64,000 bases of DNA from Salsipaludibacter sp963812245 (GCA_963812245.1 CAWEUK010000002.1:2108001-2172000), one strand, 5' to 3'; positions 8,899 through 19,795 are shown, counted from the stretch's first letter. Made by a program: numbers and translations. Notes: generated by a model not told the origin, from the letters alone.

Positions 8899-11613
8899 GC
8901 GATCTCGTCGAGGACTTCGCCACCACCCTGGGCCATCCGCTGGACGACTTCCAGCGCGAGGCAGTGACGGCACTGGCCGCCGGGACCAGCGTGCTGGTCG
9001 CCGCCCCGACCGGGGCCGGCAAGACCGTGGTGGGCGAGTTCTGCGTCCACGACGTGGTGGTCAACGGGGGTCGCTGCTTCTACACGACCCCGATCAAGGC
9101 CCTGTCCAACCAGAAGTACCGGGACCTGGTGGCCAAGCTCGGGCCCCACCAGGTCGGGCCTCCTGACCGGGGACCGTGCGGTCAACGGGGACGCCCCGGT
9201 CGTGGTGATGACCACCGAGGTGCTGCGCAACATGCTCTACGAGCAGTCCCCGGCGATCGCCCAGTTGCGCCACGTCGTCATGGACGAGGTCCACTACCTC
9301 GCCGACCGCGCCCGCGGGTCGGTCTGGGAGGAAGTGCTGATCCAACTGCCCCGGCGGGTGCAGGTCGCGGCGCTGTCGGCCACCGTGTCCAATGCCGAGG
9401 AGTTCGGGGCATGGCTCGACGAGGTGCGCGACGGCGTGGACGTGGTCATCTCGGAGCACCGCCCCGTGCCCCTGACCCATCACTACTACGTCAACGACCG
9501 CATCTACCCGACCTTCAAGGCGGGCGGGTCACGCGGCTCCAGTGGGAAGGGATCCAATTCGAAGGGATCCCGCAAGGACGATCGGGAACGGGCCAACCAG
9601 GCCCGCGGCGGAGTGCCCAACCCCGAGGTGCGGATGCTGGAGCGCAAGGCCTCCACCCGCAACCGCGTCAGCAACCGGGGGCGGCGCATGGCGCCATCGG
9701 TGCGGCTGCGGTGGCCGTCGCGTCCCGTGGTCGTCGAGGAGTTGGCGTACCGCTCGTGGTTGCCCGCGATCATCTTCGTGTTCTCCCGTGCCGGCTGTGA
9801 CCGCGCCGTGGAGGAACTGGTCACGGCCGGGGTCCGCCTGACCACGCCGGAGCAGCGCGACGAGATCGAGGTCCTGGTGGACACGCTGCTGGCCGACATC
9901 CCGAGCGCGGACCTGGAGTCGCTGGACGTCGAGGTCTTCCGTGACCGCCTGCTGCGCGGACTGGCCACCCACCACGCCGGGATGGTGCCGGCGTTCAAGG
10001 AGGTGGTGGAGGAATGCTTCCAGCGCGGTCTGCTCGGGGTGGTCGTGGCGACGGAGACGCTGGCGCTGGGGATCAACATGCCGGCGCGAACGGTGGTCAT
10101 CGAACGCCTGGAGAAGTGGAACGGCGAGACCCACGTCATGCTCACGCCGGGCCAGTACACCCAGTTGACCGGGCGGGCCGGTCGCCGCGGCATCGACACG
10201 CTCGGCCACGCGATCGTGCTGTACCAGCGCGACATCGACTTCCGGGCGGTGGCGGGCCTGGTCGGCACCCGCGCCTACCCGCTCAATTCGTCGTTCACGC
10301 CGTCCTACAACATGGTCGTCAACCTCCTGCGCCTGCACACGCCGGCCCAGGCCGAAGAACTGTTGGGGGCGTCGTTCGCCCAGTTCCAGGCCGACCGTGG
10401 GGTCACGGAACTGGCCAGCAAGTTGCGCGACGCCCGCACCGCGGCACGTGGCTTCGACGACGCGGCCGTGTGTGTGCGCGGTGACTGGGCCGAGTACTGG
10501 CGCATGCGTGGCGAGCTGTCACGCCTGGAGAAGTCCTCGTCGAAGGATCGCCGCCGCGCCGCCGAGGCAGCCCAACGCGATGGCATCCGTGCGCTCGTGC
10601 CCGGCGACGTGCTGGGCCTGCCCTGGATCGGCCGCCGTGGGCTGGCGGTGGTGACGGGCGTGCGCATGACGGGTTCCGGGGTCCCGTTGGCCGACGTGGT
10701 GACCGACAACCGCACCACCAAGACGATCGGCCCCCGGGAACTCGACGGGCTGCCTCCGGTGATCGATCGCATCGGCCTGCCACGCAAGGGATCGCCTCGG
10801 GATCGATCCTTCCGCAACGAGATCGCGGGGTCGCTGGCCTCGGTCGAGCCGTTGGCCCAGTTGCCGACACCCGAACGAGTCGCGACCGATGCCGATGCCG
10901 CCGACCGCATCGAGGCGCTGCGCGTCACCCTGCGGGTCCACCCGTGCCACCAGTGCGATGATCGCAGTGACCACGAGGCATGGCAGCGACGCAGCGACGA
11001 CGTGCATCGGGACGTGCGCCGACTGCAACGTCGCATCGAGGAGCGCACCGGATCACTGGTCCGACGCTTCCGCCAGTTGTCCGAGGTCCTGGTCGCGCGT
11101 GGCCTGTTGGACCAGGACCTGTCACCGACGTCCGACGGCCTGCGACTGGCCGAGGTGTATGCCGACGTCGACCTGTTGGTCACCGAGGCACTGGGCCGGG
11201 GCCTGTTCGACGACCTCGGGCCCGCGGAACTCGCCGCAGCCGTGTCGGTGCTCACCCACGAACCGCGGGGCAACGACCCGAGCCTGCAGGCCCGGATGCC
11301 GACGCGGGCGTTGGGGGAGTGGCTGGGCGCCATCACCGCGCTTGCCGACGAGTTGCGCACGGTGGAGGCTGCCCATGGCCTCGAGCCCATGCGCGACATC
11401 GACACCGGGTTCGCACGCGCGTGCTGGCGATGGGCGACCGGTGCAGATCTGGACACGGCCGTGGGCAGCCTCGAGATGACTGGCGGGGACTTCGTCCGCA
11501 ACGTCAAGCAGGTCGCCGACCTGGTGGGGCAATTGCGATCCGTGGCTCCCGACATTGCCGGCGTCGCCAACGTCGCACTGGACGCGTTGCGGCGAGGGAT
11601 CGTGGAAGCCTGA
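8895..11613 (+). CDS. helY: HelY/Mtr4-like superfamily 2 RNA/DNA helicase (one frameshift)
   Basis: DEAD/DEAH-family helicase of the Ski2/Mtr4 type. Motif I VAAPTGAGKTVVGE, Ia TTPIKALSNQKYRDL, motif II DEVHYLADRARG, motif III SATVSNAEEFGAWL, and motif VI TGRAGRRGIDTLG; the C-terminal part has the long helical DSHCT-like region. A Ser/Gly/Lys-rich insertion (GGSRGSSGKGSNSKGSRK) lies after the first RecA domain. A +1 frame change occurs at about 9156-9160 (PHQVG then LLTGDRAVNGD). Removing one base gives about 905 residues, close to mycobacterial HelY. GTG start overlaps the tatC stop. The tatA-tatC-helY order is the same as in mycobacteria. Confidence 0.92.
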
Positions 11614-11889
11614 CGAGCCCACCCACGCGCGGGGGGCCGGCGTGCGTGGCGTTAGGCTGGTGCGCCAGTGCCCGGCCCGGCGCCACGCCCCCCCCGGCGC
11701 CACGCCCCCCCGCCTCGCGGCCCATCCCCATCCACCACACGCCCGAGGCCATGCACCGCGCGGACACGACACGCCGACTCACCCGCCCAACGCGCCACGT
11801 GCTCCACACCGACTCACCCGCCCAATGCGCCACGCGCTCCACACCGACTCACCCGCCCAACGCCGCCCAACGCGCCCACCGAGGACCTC
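11614..11889. repeat. Intergenic 35-bp tandem repeat and GC-rich low-complexity DNA
   Basis: A 35-bp unit beginning CCGACTCACCCGCCCAACGC is present almost three times from 11774 to about 11875 (unit starts 11774, 11809, 11844) with few mismatches. Before it, at about 11680-11715, GGCGCCACGCCCCCC is duplicated. No gene or clear terminator is visible; the following lipid-kinase gene starts directly after the repeat. Confidence 0.8.
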
Positions 11890-12807
11890 GTGCCCGACAT
11901 GTTGTTGATCACCAATCCTGCCGCCGGTGGCAACACCGGCGCAGTTGCGGCCGAGGTGGCGGCGGCCGTTGCAGCCGCAGGCATGCAGGCGGAGGTGGTC
12001 ATGACCACCGTTCGAGGCGAGGCCACCGACATCGCGCGGCAGGCCATTGCAGCCGGCACCACCCACCTGGTGGCCGTGGGTGGTGACGGCACCGTCAACG
12101 AAGTCGTCAACGGCATGGTGGACGTCGAGGCCGGCATCGCGCGTGCGGAGGGCCTGCGACTGGGAGTGGTCGCGGCCGGGACCGGCGCCGACTTCGCGCG
12201 CACGTTCGGACTGGGTCGCACCGCCACCAAGGCAGCACGACACCTCACGGGCACCACGGTGATGCCGATCGACGTCGGCCGCATTCGGTGTGTCGGCATG
12301 GACGGCGAACCAGTCACGCATGCGTTCGCCAACATGGCCGACATCGGGTGGGCCGCCGCCGTGGTGCACCGCGCCGCCAGGTTGCCGTCCGTGGTCGGCC
12401 AGGCCCGCTACGTGCTGGCCGGCATCACTTCGGCGAGGTCCATGCGCCGCGTGCCCGTGCGCGTCGAGATGGACCACACGACCAGGAACGACGAGGTCTG
12501 CCAGGTGATCGTCGCCAACGGCCAGTTCTTCGGTGCGGGGCTGCGCGTGGCCCCACGGGCCCTGCCCGACGATGGTCGCCTGAACGTGCAGACCTGGGCG
12601 ACCGGGCCCGTCGACGTGTTTCGGGAACTGCCCCGGGTGCGGGTCGGCGAGCATCTCGAGCGCGCCGATGTCCGACAGTGGCAGTCGACGACAGTTGTCG
12701 TCACCCCGGCGGGTGATCCCATGCCCATCGAGGTCGATGGTGAACCGATCGGGACGACGCCCGCCGCGATCGACCTGTTGCCAGGCGTCATCGGACTGTC
12801 GCTGTGA
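11890..12807 (+). CDS. Diacylglycerol kinase-family lipid kinase
   Basis: Soluble DagK/YegS-type lipid kinase. N-terminal catalytic domain MPDMLLITNPAAGGNTG, the glycine-rich nucleotide loop LVAVGGDGTVNEVVNG and the second motif GVVAAGTGADFARTFGL; the C-terminal beta domain includes VIVANGQFFGAGLRVAP and IEVDGEPIGTTPAAIDLLPG. About 305 residues. GTG at 11890 follows GAGGA and is preferred; ATG at 11899 would shorten it by three residues. The substrate (diacylglycerol or another lipid) cannot be told from sequence. Confidence 0.88.
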   Translation: MPDMLLITNPAAGGNTGAVAAEVAAAVAAAGMQAEVVMTTVRGEATDIARQAIAAGTTHLVAVGGDGTVNEVVNGMVDVEAGIARAEGLRLGVVAAGTGADFARTFGLGRTATKAARHLTGTTVMPIDVGRIRCVGMDGEPVTHAFANMADIGWAAAVVHRAARLPSVVGQARYVLAGITSARSMRRVPVRVEMDHTTRNDEVCQVIVANGQFFGAGLRVAPRALPDDGRLNVQTWATGPVDVFRELPRVRVGEHLERADVRQWQSTTVVVTPAGDPMPIEVDGEPIGTTPAAIDLLPGVIGLSL

Positions 12808-12870
12808 CCGGCGACGGCGCCCACACCTGATCCCCGCTCGACGCGCAACCTCGACCAGAACGGATCGACG

Positions 12871-13968
12871 ATGGACCATGCCGAGCGCCTGAGGCGGGTT
12901 GGGGCTGCCATGGCCGACGACGACGTCGGGGCCGTCCTGTTGGGGCCTGGCTCCGACCTGGTCTGGACGACCGGATTCCACGCCCACGAAAGTGAGCGCC
13001 TGACGATGCTGGTCGTGCCGGTCACCGGTGCCCCCATCCTGGTGGTGCCCGAACTGGAGGCACCGCTGGCCCGTGCTGCCGGCGTGGACGGGTTGGCCCG
13101 GATCGTGGCATGGGGCGAGACCCAGGATCCCGTGGCCGTGGTCGCTGACCACCTGGTCGCCTGCGGCGTCGGCGGGGCGGCCCTGGGGATCCAGGACCGG
13201 ATCTGGACGGCGTTCACCCTCGCGCTGCAGGCCCGTCTGCCCCACGCGTCGTGGCATCCGGGCAGCCGCGTGATGGCACCGCTGCGCGTCGTCAAGGACG
13301 CCGCCGAGATCGCCGCCCTGCACGCCGTCGGTGCCGCCATCGACGATGTCCATGGCCAGGTCCCGGACCTGTTGCGACCTGGCCGCACCGAGCGCGAGGT
13401 TGCCGCCGACATCGACGTGTTGATTCGAGCGACCCACGACGAGACCAGTTTCGTGGTCGTCGCCAGTGGCCCCAATGGCGCCAGTCCCCACCACGGTTCG
13501 GGGGACCGGGTCCTGGCCGACGGCGACGCGGTGGTCGTTGACATCGGGGGAACGTTGGACGGGTACGGCAGTGACGAGACGCGCAACTACTGCGTCGGCC
13601 ATGTCGATCCCGCCTACCAGCGGCTGCACGACGTCCTGGAGCGCGCCCAGGCTGCCGCCACGGCCGCGGTGGCCCCGGGCGTCACCGCCCACGCGATCGA
13701 CGCTGCCGCCCGCGACGTGATCACCGCAGCCGGCCACGGCGACCACTTCATCCATCGCACCGGTCACGGCATCGGTCTGGACGGGCACGAGGAACCGTGG
13801 ATCGTCGCAGGCAGCGACGTCGTGGTGCAGCCCGGCATGGCCTTCTCGATCGAACCCGGCATCTACGTTCCCGGGGTCCACGGTGCCCGCATCGAGGACA
13901 TCGTCATCGTCACCGACTCCGGCGTGGAGTCCGTCAATCACCGTCCTCGACACATCGTGGTCACATGA
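12871..13968 (+). CDS. M24-family aminopeptidase / Xaa-Pro dipeptidase
   Basis: Creatinase/prolidase-like metallopeptidase, 365 residues. The N-terminal domain (about 1-130) is the creatinase-type fold; the C-terminal pita-bread domain has the metal ligands in VVVDIGGTLDGYGSDETRN, HRTGHGIGLDGHEEPW, MAFSIEPGIYVPG and GARIEDIVIVT. No signal peptide, so probably cytoplasmic. Translationally coupled to the downstream membrane-protein gene by ATGA. The exact peptide specificity is not readable. Confidence 0.88.
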   Translation: MDHAERLRRVGAAMADDDVGAVLLGPGSDLVWTTGFHAHESERLTMLVVPVTGAPILVVPELEAPLARAAGVDGLARIVAWGETQDPVAVVADHLVACGVGGAALGIQDRIWTAFTLALQARLPHASWHPGSRVMAPLRVVKDAAEIAALHAVGAAIDDVHGQVPDLLRPGRTEREVAADIDVLIRATHDETSFVVVASGPNGASPHHGSGDRVLADGDAVVVDIGGTLDGYGSDETRNYCVGHVDPAYQRLHDVLERAQAAATAAVAPGVTAHAIDAAARDVITAAGHGDHFIHRTGHGIGLDGHEEPWIVAGSDVVVQPGMAFSIEPGIYVPGVHGARIEDIVIVTDSGVESVNHRPRHIVVT

Positions 13969-14468
13969 CTGACGACCAGTCGCCTGGCCCACACTCGTCC
14001 GACGAGCCGTCGGTCGGTGGTTCGGGCGCCCAACCCGAACCGCGCACCGTTGCCGACTCGGCTCCTGCGCGCGATCTCGCGCCCGACCCCTCGCCGGATG
14101 CCACGACCGACCCGGAAGCCGATCCCTCGGCCGATCCCGCAGCCGACACGGGACCCGAGCCCGATCCGGATCCCGCCCACGACCCGTGGCTGCGGCGAGT
14201 GGCCGTGGTGATGGGAGTGGGGTTGGGTGTCGGCATCCTTGCCGCCGTCGGTGTCGGCATCGCCGGGGCGTCGGGCCAGGTGGGAGCCGTGATCATCCTG
14301 CTGGTGCTGTCCCTGGCAGCCGGGACGAGTGCCGTGTTGGCACTGGTCACTGCTGCGATCGAGGAGTTCCGTGGCGGCAACGTGTCATGGCGTCGGCCGG
14401 TCCTGGGCATCGTCCTGTTCGTGGCAGCGGCCATGCTGATGGCCATGACCGTGGCTGCCGCGGGGTGA
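13965..14468 (+). CDS. Small membrane protein with acidic Pro/Asp-rich N-terminus
   Basis: 167 residues, function unknown. Residues 1-75 are low-complexity and acidic (repeats of D-P and A-D-P). Three hydrophobic helices follow: VAVVMGVGLGVGILAAVGVG, VGAVIILLVLSLAAGTSAVL and VLGIVLFVAAAMLMAMTVA, with a short polar loop FRGGNVSWRRP before the last. ATG overlaps the peptidase stop (ATGA), suggesting one transcript. No match I recognise. Confidence 0.65.
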   Translation: MTDDQSPGPHSSDEPSVGGSGAQPEPRTVADSAPARDLAPDPSPDATTDPEADPSADPAADTGPEPDPDPAHDPWLRRVAVVMGVGLGVGILAAVGVGIAGASGQVGAVIILLVLSLAAGTSAVLALVTAAIEEFRGGNVSWRRPVLGIVLFVAAAMLMAMTVAAAG

Positions 14469-14823
14469 CCAGGACGGAGGCCGGCCGGTTCGCCCGTGCA
14501 GGACGCACCCGCGATGGCTCGACCGGACCCGGAAACACCATGATCTGCTGGGAAACTCCATGATTTGGATGTCGGGAATCATCGTTGCACAGGGAACTGA
14601 CTGGTAGCGTTCCTCGCGGCGTTGCCGTCCCGTGACCATGGGCGTCGTGCCAGGGGTTCCCGGTTCGCCAGTCTCGCTGGCACCGGACGCGACTGGCGCA
14701 GCGACCCACGGGCTCCACCTCCTGAAAGGGTTGGGCGCGATGAACGCAGCCGTTGGCGTTGCGGCGCCCCTGTCGGCGATGGTTGTGCCGGTGGGATCGC
14801 AACGACCCGAGACCCGACCCAGG

Positions 14824-16354
14824 ATGCCGTCCGGTCGCCTGATCACGGCCGACCGCATCGTGACGCTTGGCCGAGGTCGCTATCGCGCCCGGGCGATGCT
14901 GGTTCGTGGCAGTCGGGTCGCATGGGTGGGCAACGACCCAGCCCAGTCCCCTCCCTACGAAGAACACCTCGACCTCACCGGCTGCACGGTCGGACCCGCG
15001 TTCGTCGACAGTCACGTCCACCTCACCCCGACCGGGCTGGCCCTGCTGGGGTTGGACCTGCGGACAGTGCGCTCCAGCGCCGAGTTGTTGCAGGCCGTGG
15101 CCCTGCACGCCGAGCACCACACGGGCCGAGTGATCTGGGGCCACGGGTGGGACTCGCATGGCTGGGACGGGCCGCTGCCGACACCGCGGGAGCTTGCAAC
15201 TGCGTCCGGCGGTCGGCCGGTGACGCTGGCACGCATCGACGGCCACTCGTCGTTGGTGGACGAGACGACCATGCAGTCCGCGCCCCTGAGCCGGGCCGGG
15301 GGCATCGAACGCGACAGCGACGGGGTGCCCACCGGGCTGCTGCGTCGGGATGCCAACAAGGTCGCGAAGCGGTGGGCCATCGGTGCGATGGGCGAGCAGG
15401 AACTGACCGCTGCCCGCGCCGAGGTCGCCCGCCATGCCGCCGCCCATGGGGTCGGCACGGTGCACGAGATGGGTGGACCCGACGCCATGGGGGCCGCTGA
15501 CTTCGATGCCTGGCGCACGGGGGAGTGGCCCATCGAGGTGCTGGTCTACTGGGGCGCCCCCGACCTGGGGTTCGTGGCCGAACGCGACCTGCGCTGCGTC
15601 GGTGGTGACATCTGGCTGGACGGGAGCCTGGGGTCACACACGGCGGCGCTGACCGAACCCTACGCGGACCACCCGACCCGCGGGCGCACTGGAGTACGAC
15701 GACGACACCCTCACGGAGTTGTTCCTCGACGCCACGCGATCCGAGTTCCAGGTCGCGGTCCACACCATCGGCGACGAGGCCATCGACCAGGCCCTGCGCT
15801 GCTGGCGTCGCGTGGCACGGCAACTGCCCGAGTACGAGCACGGCGGGCTGCGACGATTCCGCCATCGTCTCGAGCATGCCGAGGTCATGCGAACCGACCA
15901 GTACGACGAGGTTGCGGACCTGGGCCTGGTCGTGTCGGCGCAGCCCGTGTTCGAGCAGCTCTGGGGCGACGTCGGCGGCATGTACGAGGCACGCCTGGGT
16001 CCGAAACGGGCAGCGCTGACCAATCCGTTCCGCGCGCTCGCCGACCGTGGGGTGCCGTTGTGCTTCGGGTCGGACGCCAACGTCACCCCCATCGATCCCT
16101 GGTCGATCGTTGCCGCCGCCCAGCATCGCGCTGATCCGACGCACGAACTCACCCGACTGGAGGCCGTGTCGGCCTCGACCCTGGGTGGCCGTCATGCCGG
16201 TCGCCAGGAACGGTGGGTGGGGGTGCTGCGTGCCGGGATGCGTGCCGACCTGTCGGTGTGGGAGGGCGATCCCTACGCCGACGACGACGTGGGCGAGTCC
16301 CGCTGCGTGCTGACGATGGTGCAGGGGCGCATCACCCACGACGTGACTGGGTGA
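14824..16354 (+). CDS. Amidohydrolase family 3 (YtcJ-like) metal-dependent hydrolase (one frameshift)
   Basis: Amidohydrolase superfamily enzyme. N-terminal beta sandwich MPSGRLITADRIVTLGRGRY, metal site VGPAFVDSHVHLTPTG, the family-typical WGHGWDSHGWDGPLP, a substrate-region VHEMGGPDAMG, then after the frame change VAVHTIGDEAIDQALRC, FRHRLEHAEVMRTDQ and the catalytic Asp in CFGSDANVTPIDPWS. The +1 change is at about 15685 (TRG then ALEYDDDTLTELF). About 509 residues with one base removed. The start is uncertain: ATG 14824 is nearest to family starts, but the frame is open back to 14632. The substrate is unknown. Confidence 0.82.
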
Positions 16355-16400
16355 GGGGCACCCTGCGCCTCGTTGGATCGAGGTGCGGGCACGCAGGTGT

Positions 16401-16428
16401 TTGCAGGGCCGGTTGCGTGGGGTATTGT
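16401..16428 (+). promoter_or_regulatory. Probable sigma-70-type promoter for the DUF4193 gene
   Basis: TTGCAG (16401-16406) and TATTGT (16423-16428) separated by 16 bp, the best such pair in this GC-rich intergenic space, 47 bp upstream of the ATG at 16475. Confidence 0.45.
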
Positions 16429-16474
16429 CCCGCCCCAACCACCCTCCCACCGCGCCCTGCAAGGATGATCTGCG

Positions 16475-16948
16475 ATGGCTGACGACCTCGACGCTATCGA
16501 CGCCGAACTCGCTGCTGCCGGCCTGGACGGTGAAGCCGACGACCTCGACGACCCCATGGCCGACCTCGCCCTCGCGGACGATCCTGACGTGGACCTCGAC
16601 GACCTCGACGACCTCGATGATCTCGACGACGACGAGGTCGAGGTGGACCTTGACGACCTCGACGTCGACCTCGATGACGACGAGGACGACGACTCGGTCC
16701 CGGCCTCGCTCGAGGAAGCCGCCGAGGATGAGGCGGATGACGAGGAGGACGACGTCGTGCTGACCGCGGCGATCCTCGAGGACGACTTCGACGACGAGGC
16801 GACCGTCGTCGCCCAGACGGTGGTGGAGGTCGACGACGAGGACGACGAGGTGCGCGAGGGGGAGTTCGTGTGTCAGTCCTGCTTCATGGCCAAGCGCGAG
16901 ACGGCCCTGGCCGACGCCGACGCGATGCTCTGTCTCGACTGCGTCTGA
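16475..16948 (+). CDS. DUF4193-type acidic protein with C-terminal zinc ribbon
   Basis: 157 residues. A very long Asp/Glu-rich, Leu-spaced region (DDLDDLDDLDDDEVEVDLDD and similar, residues about 20-105) precedes the conserved C-terminal block EGEFVCQSCFMAKRETALA and CLDCV, a CxxC...CxxC zinc-binding module typical of DUF4193, a family widespread in actinobacteria with no established biochemical role. The acidic stretch is longer than I would expect. It stands alone with its own likely promoter; lnt follows after about 200 bp. Confidence 0.82.
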   Translation: MADDLDAIDAELAAAGLDGEADDLDDPMADLALADDPDVDLDDLDDLDDLDDDEVEVDLDDLDVDLDDDEDDDSVPASLEEAAEDEADDEEDDVVLTAAILEDDFDDEATVVAQTVVEVDDEDDEVREGEFVCQSCFMAKRETALADADAMLCLDCV

Positions 16949-17147
16949 CCCACCCGGGCGGTGCGTGCCGCAGGGATCGGCGGGCATCGATCCGCGGTGA
17001 CGAGGCAGCAGTCGTGGGCACCACACGGGTCGTCGTCACGGACGCGGCAGTCGATACCGTCCCCGTCCCCGCCCCCGTGCGTGCTCGGGCGTACAGGCCG
17101 GGACCGTTGCAGTTGCCCCGCTCGGGAACCTCGGCCCAGGATCTTCC

Positions 17148-19001
17148 ATGACGCCACGCACCATCGCCATCGGTGCTGCCGTGGCCGCTGGGATGGCCAG
17201 TTGGCTGGCCCACCCGCCGTGGGGCCTGTGGGTGCTTGCCTTCACCGTGCCGGCCCTGCTGGCCACCGCGATCACCGCGGGTGACCTGCCAGCCTGGATG
17301 GTCGGTGGCATCGCCGGCCTGGTCACCAACCTGGCGCTCCTGCACTGGCTGCGGTTCCGGGCCACGGTGGTGGCGTGGCTCGTGCTGGCCCTCATCATGG
17401 CCGCCTGGATGGCGGTGTTGGCGATCCTCATGGCGCGCCTGCTCCAGCGACGCTGGACCATCGTCGCGATCCCGTTCGTGTGGGTGGGCATCGACACCTG
17501 GCGCGGATCGTGGCCCTTCGATGGCTTCGGCTGGGCCAGCCTGGGCATCTCACAGGTCAACAACGAGTGGATCGTGCCGCTGGGTCGCGTGGTGGGGGAG
17601 AAGGGCTACACGCTCGTCGTGGTGGCGCTGTCGCTGTCGGCGTGGCTGGCCGTGCGGGATGCGCTCGCGGCCCGACGGGGCGACTTCACGCCGATCGTGA
17701 CCGGTTCCGTCGCGACCGAAACCTCGACCTGGCCGATTCGCCGGGGCCGCCGGGCTGCGCCGGAAACAGCATCCGGCGGTGGGGTGGGCACCGGCAGCGG
17801 CGTCGGCGGTGACGGCGGTGGGCCGGGCGGGGGCGACGATGCGCCCGGATCATCGGGCCTGTTGCTGCTGTCGGCCGCCGGACGCAGTGCCGCGTCACGG
17901 ATGGGTGACGGGGCGTGGCTGGGCACGGCGATGCTCGTCGTCACGTTGCTCGTCGTCACGTTGGTCACGGTCGGCCCCCCGGCCGAGGTGGGCACCGTCG
18001 ACGTGCTCGCCGTCCAACCCAACGACTTCGACGTGCCCACTGCCGACTACACCACCATCTCGCGGGCGATCGCGGCGAACGCGGTGGACCTGACCGAGCA
18101 GGCAGTCGCTGCCAACGGTCGTGCCGACATCGTCGTGTGGCCGGAAGGCAGCATCGGACGCGATCCGGCCCGCGATCCCGAGTTGGCGGCGGCGATTGCG
18201 CAGGGCGCTGCGATCACGGGTGGCGGGCTGCTGGTCGGCACCGACCTCGAGGACCCCGACAGCGACGGCTACCGCCGCGTGACCGTCGCCGTGGACGGTG
18301 ACGGGCAGGTCACCGACACCTACGTCAAGCAACGCCTGGTGCCCTTCGGCGAATACGTGCCCATGCGCTGGGCCTTCGACTGGTATCCGACCCTCGACCA
18401 GGTGAGCCGGGATGCGATTGCGGGCCCCCGGGCCGCCAACATGTCGGTCATGACACCGGCAGGAACGGCCGTGTCCCTCGCGTTGGCCATCTGCTTCGAG
18501 ACCATGTTCAGCGACGTGGTTGCCGACAACGTGGTGGCGCCCGCCAATGGGCCTGCCCAACTGCTGGTGTCGTCGACGTCGGACGCCACGTTCGGTCGCA
18601 CGGGACAACCTGACCAGCATCTCGACCAGGTGCGCATGCGTGCCATCGAGACCGGCCGCAATGCCGTGCACGCAGCGGTGTCCGGCACGACGGCCTTCGT
18701 CGCCAACGACGGGTCGATCGTGGCCGGTGGCACCGAGCTGTTCGAACTCACCACCCTGCGACATGAACTGGGACTGGTGGATGACCTCACGCCGTTCCTG
18801 CGGTGGGGTGACGTCCTCGCCCTCACCAAGTGGTTGGTCGTCGGCATCGCGATCGCGCTGGTGGTGGCAGCCCGGCGAGCCGCCACGCCCGACGCAGATG
18901 CGCCGACCGGACGAGCTGGCGCCCGGGCACCAACCTCGCCGCCGTCAACCGCCACCACACCCGCCGCCGAAGCCCCCGACCTGCCCGGACCCACACCATG
19001 A
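17148..19001 (+). CDS. lnt: Apolipoprotein N-acyltransferase
   Basis: Adds the third acyl chain to the N-terminal Cys of lipoproteins in the membrane. 617 residues: multiple membrane helices (1-180), then a glycine-rich disordered insertion (about 205-240, GGGVGTGSGVGGDGGG), one more helix, and a nitrilase-fold domain with the catalytic triad Glu in VVWPEGSIGRD, Lys in TYVKQRLVPFGEYVP and Cys in LALAICFETMFSD. A final helix ends the domain, followed by a Pro/Ala tail. The stop overlaps the ppm1 start (ATGA). The window encodes at least two lipoproteins that could be substrates. Confidence 0.92.
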   Translation: MTPRTIAIGAAVAAGMASWLAHPPWGLWVLAFTVPALLATAITAGDLPAWMVGGIAGLVTNLALLHWLRFRATVVAWLVLALIMAAWMAVLAILMARLLQRRWTIVAIPFVWVGIDTWRGSWPFDGFGWASLGISQVNNEWIVPLGRVVGEKGYTLVVVALSLSAWLAVRDALAARRGDFTPIVTGSVATETSTWPIRRGRRAAPETASGGGVGTGSGVGGDGGGPGGGDDAPGSSGLLLLSAAGRSAASRMGDGAWLGTAMLVVTLLVVTLVTVGPPAEVGTVDVLAVQPNDFDVPTADYTTISRAIAANAVDLTEQAVAANGRADIVVWPEGSIGRDPARDPELAAAIAQGAAITGGGLLVGTDLEDPDSDGYRRVTVAVDGDGQVTDTYVKQRLVPFGEYVPMRWAFDWYPTLDQVSRDAIAGPRAANMSVMTPAGTAVSLALAICFETMFSDVVADNVVAPANGPAQLLVSSTSDATFGRTGQPDQHLDQVRMRAIETGRNAVHAAVSGTTAFVANDGSIVAGGTELFELTTLRHELGLVDDLTPFLRWGDVLALTKWLVVGIAIALVVAARRAATPDADAPTGRAGARAPTSPPSTATTPAAEAPDLPGPTP

Positions 19002-19795
19002 CCGACCACGCACCGCCCCCACCCAGTCGACCACTTGTGGTGATCCCGACCTACGACGAGCGCCGAACCCTGCCCGTCCTGCTGGAGCGGCTGCGGGCTG
19101 GTTCCGCTGACGTCGACGTCCTGGTCGTCGACGACAACTCTCCCGACGGCACCGGGACATGGGCGCAGACCCAGGCCGATGACGACGAGCACCTCCATGT
19201 GCTGCATCGTGGCGGCAAGCAGGGGCTGGGGGCGGCCTACCGCGCCGGCCTGGGATGGGGCCTCGAGCGTGGCTACGAGGTCCTGGTCGAGATGGATGCC
19301 GACCTGTCCCATGACCCCGTGCACCTGCCCGAGATCCTGGCCGGCACCCGGCATGCCGACCTGGTCATCGGGTCCCGCTACGTGCCCGGTGGCGGCACCA
19401 CGAACTGGCCATGGCACCGGCGGGCACTGTCGGTGGGCGGCAACACCTACGTGCGGCTGTGGACCGGTCTGCCCCTGCACGATGCCACGGCCGGGTATCG
19501 GGCGTTCCGGGCACCCGTGCTGGAGGCCATCGGGCTCGCGGGGCTGCGGTCCGACGGGTACTCCTTCCAGGTCGAGACGGCCCTGGCCGCGCATCGGGCC
19601 GGATTCCGCATCGTGGAGGTCCCGATCATGTTCGCCGAACGCACCGAGGGTGCCTCGAAGATGTCACGCGGCATCGTGGTCGAGGCCATGAGCCGCGTCG
19701 CGTCGTGGGGGTTGCAGGGACCGCGCCGCCCTGACGGCGTCCACGCCGATTCGGTGGCCGCCGAGGCGTCGGCAGCCACCGCCGGTGGTCGATAG
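18998..19795 (+). CDS. ppm1: Polyprenol-phosphate mannose synthase
   Basis: GT2 glycosyltransferase transferring mannose from GDP-mannose to polyprenol phosphate, the donor for lipoglycan and glycoprotein mannosylation. 265 residues: PLVVIPTYDERRTLPVLLER, VVDDNSPDGTGTWA, LVEMDADLSHDPVHLPEI (DxD metal motif) and the family tail EVPIMFAERTEGASKMSR. Coupled to lnt by an ATGA overlap. In M. tuberculosis the equivalent two domains are fused in one polypeptide; here they are separate genes in the same order. Confidence 0.92.
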   Translation: MTDHAPPPPSRPLVVIPTYDERRTLPVLLERLRAGSADVDVLVVDDNSPDGTGTWAQTQADDDEHLHVLHRGGKQGLGAAYRAGLGWGLERGYEVLVEMDADLSHDPVHLPEILAGTRHADLVIGSRYVPGGGTTNWPWHRRALSVGGNTYVRLWTGLPLHDATAGYRAFRAPVLEAIGLAGLRSDGYSFQVETALAAHRAGFRIVEVPIMFAERTEGASKMSRGIVVEAMSRVASWGLQGPRRPDGVHADSVAAEASAATAGGR

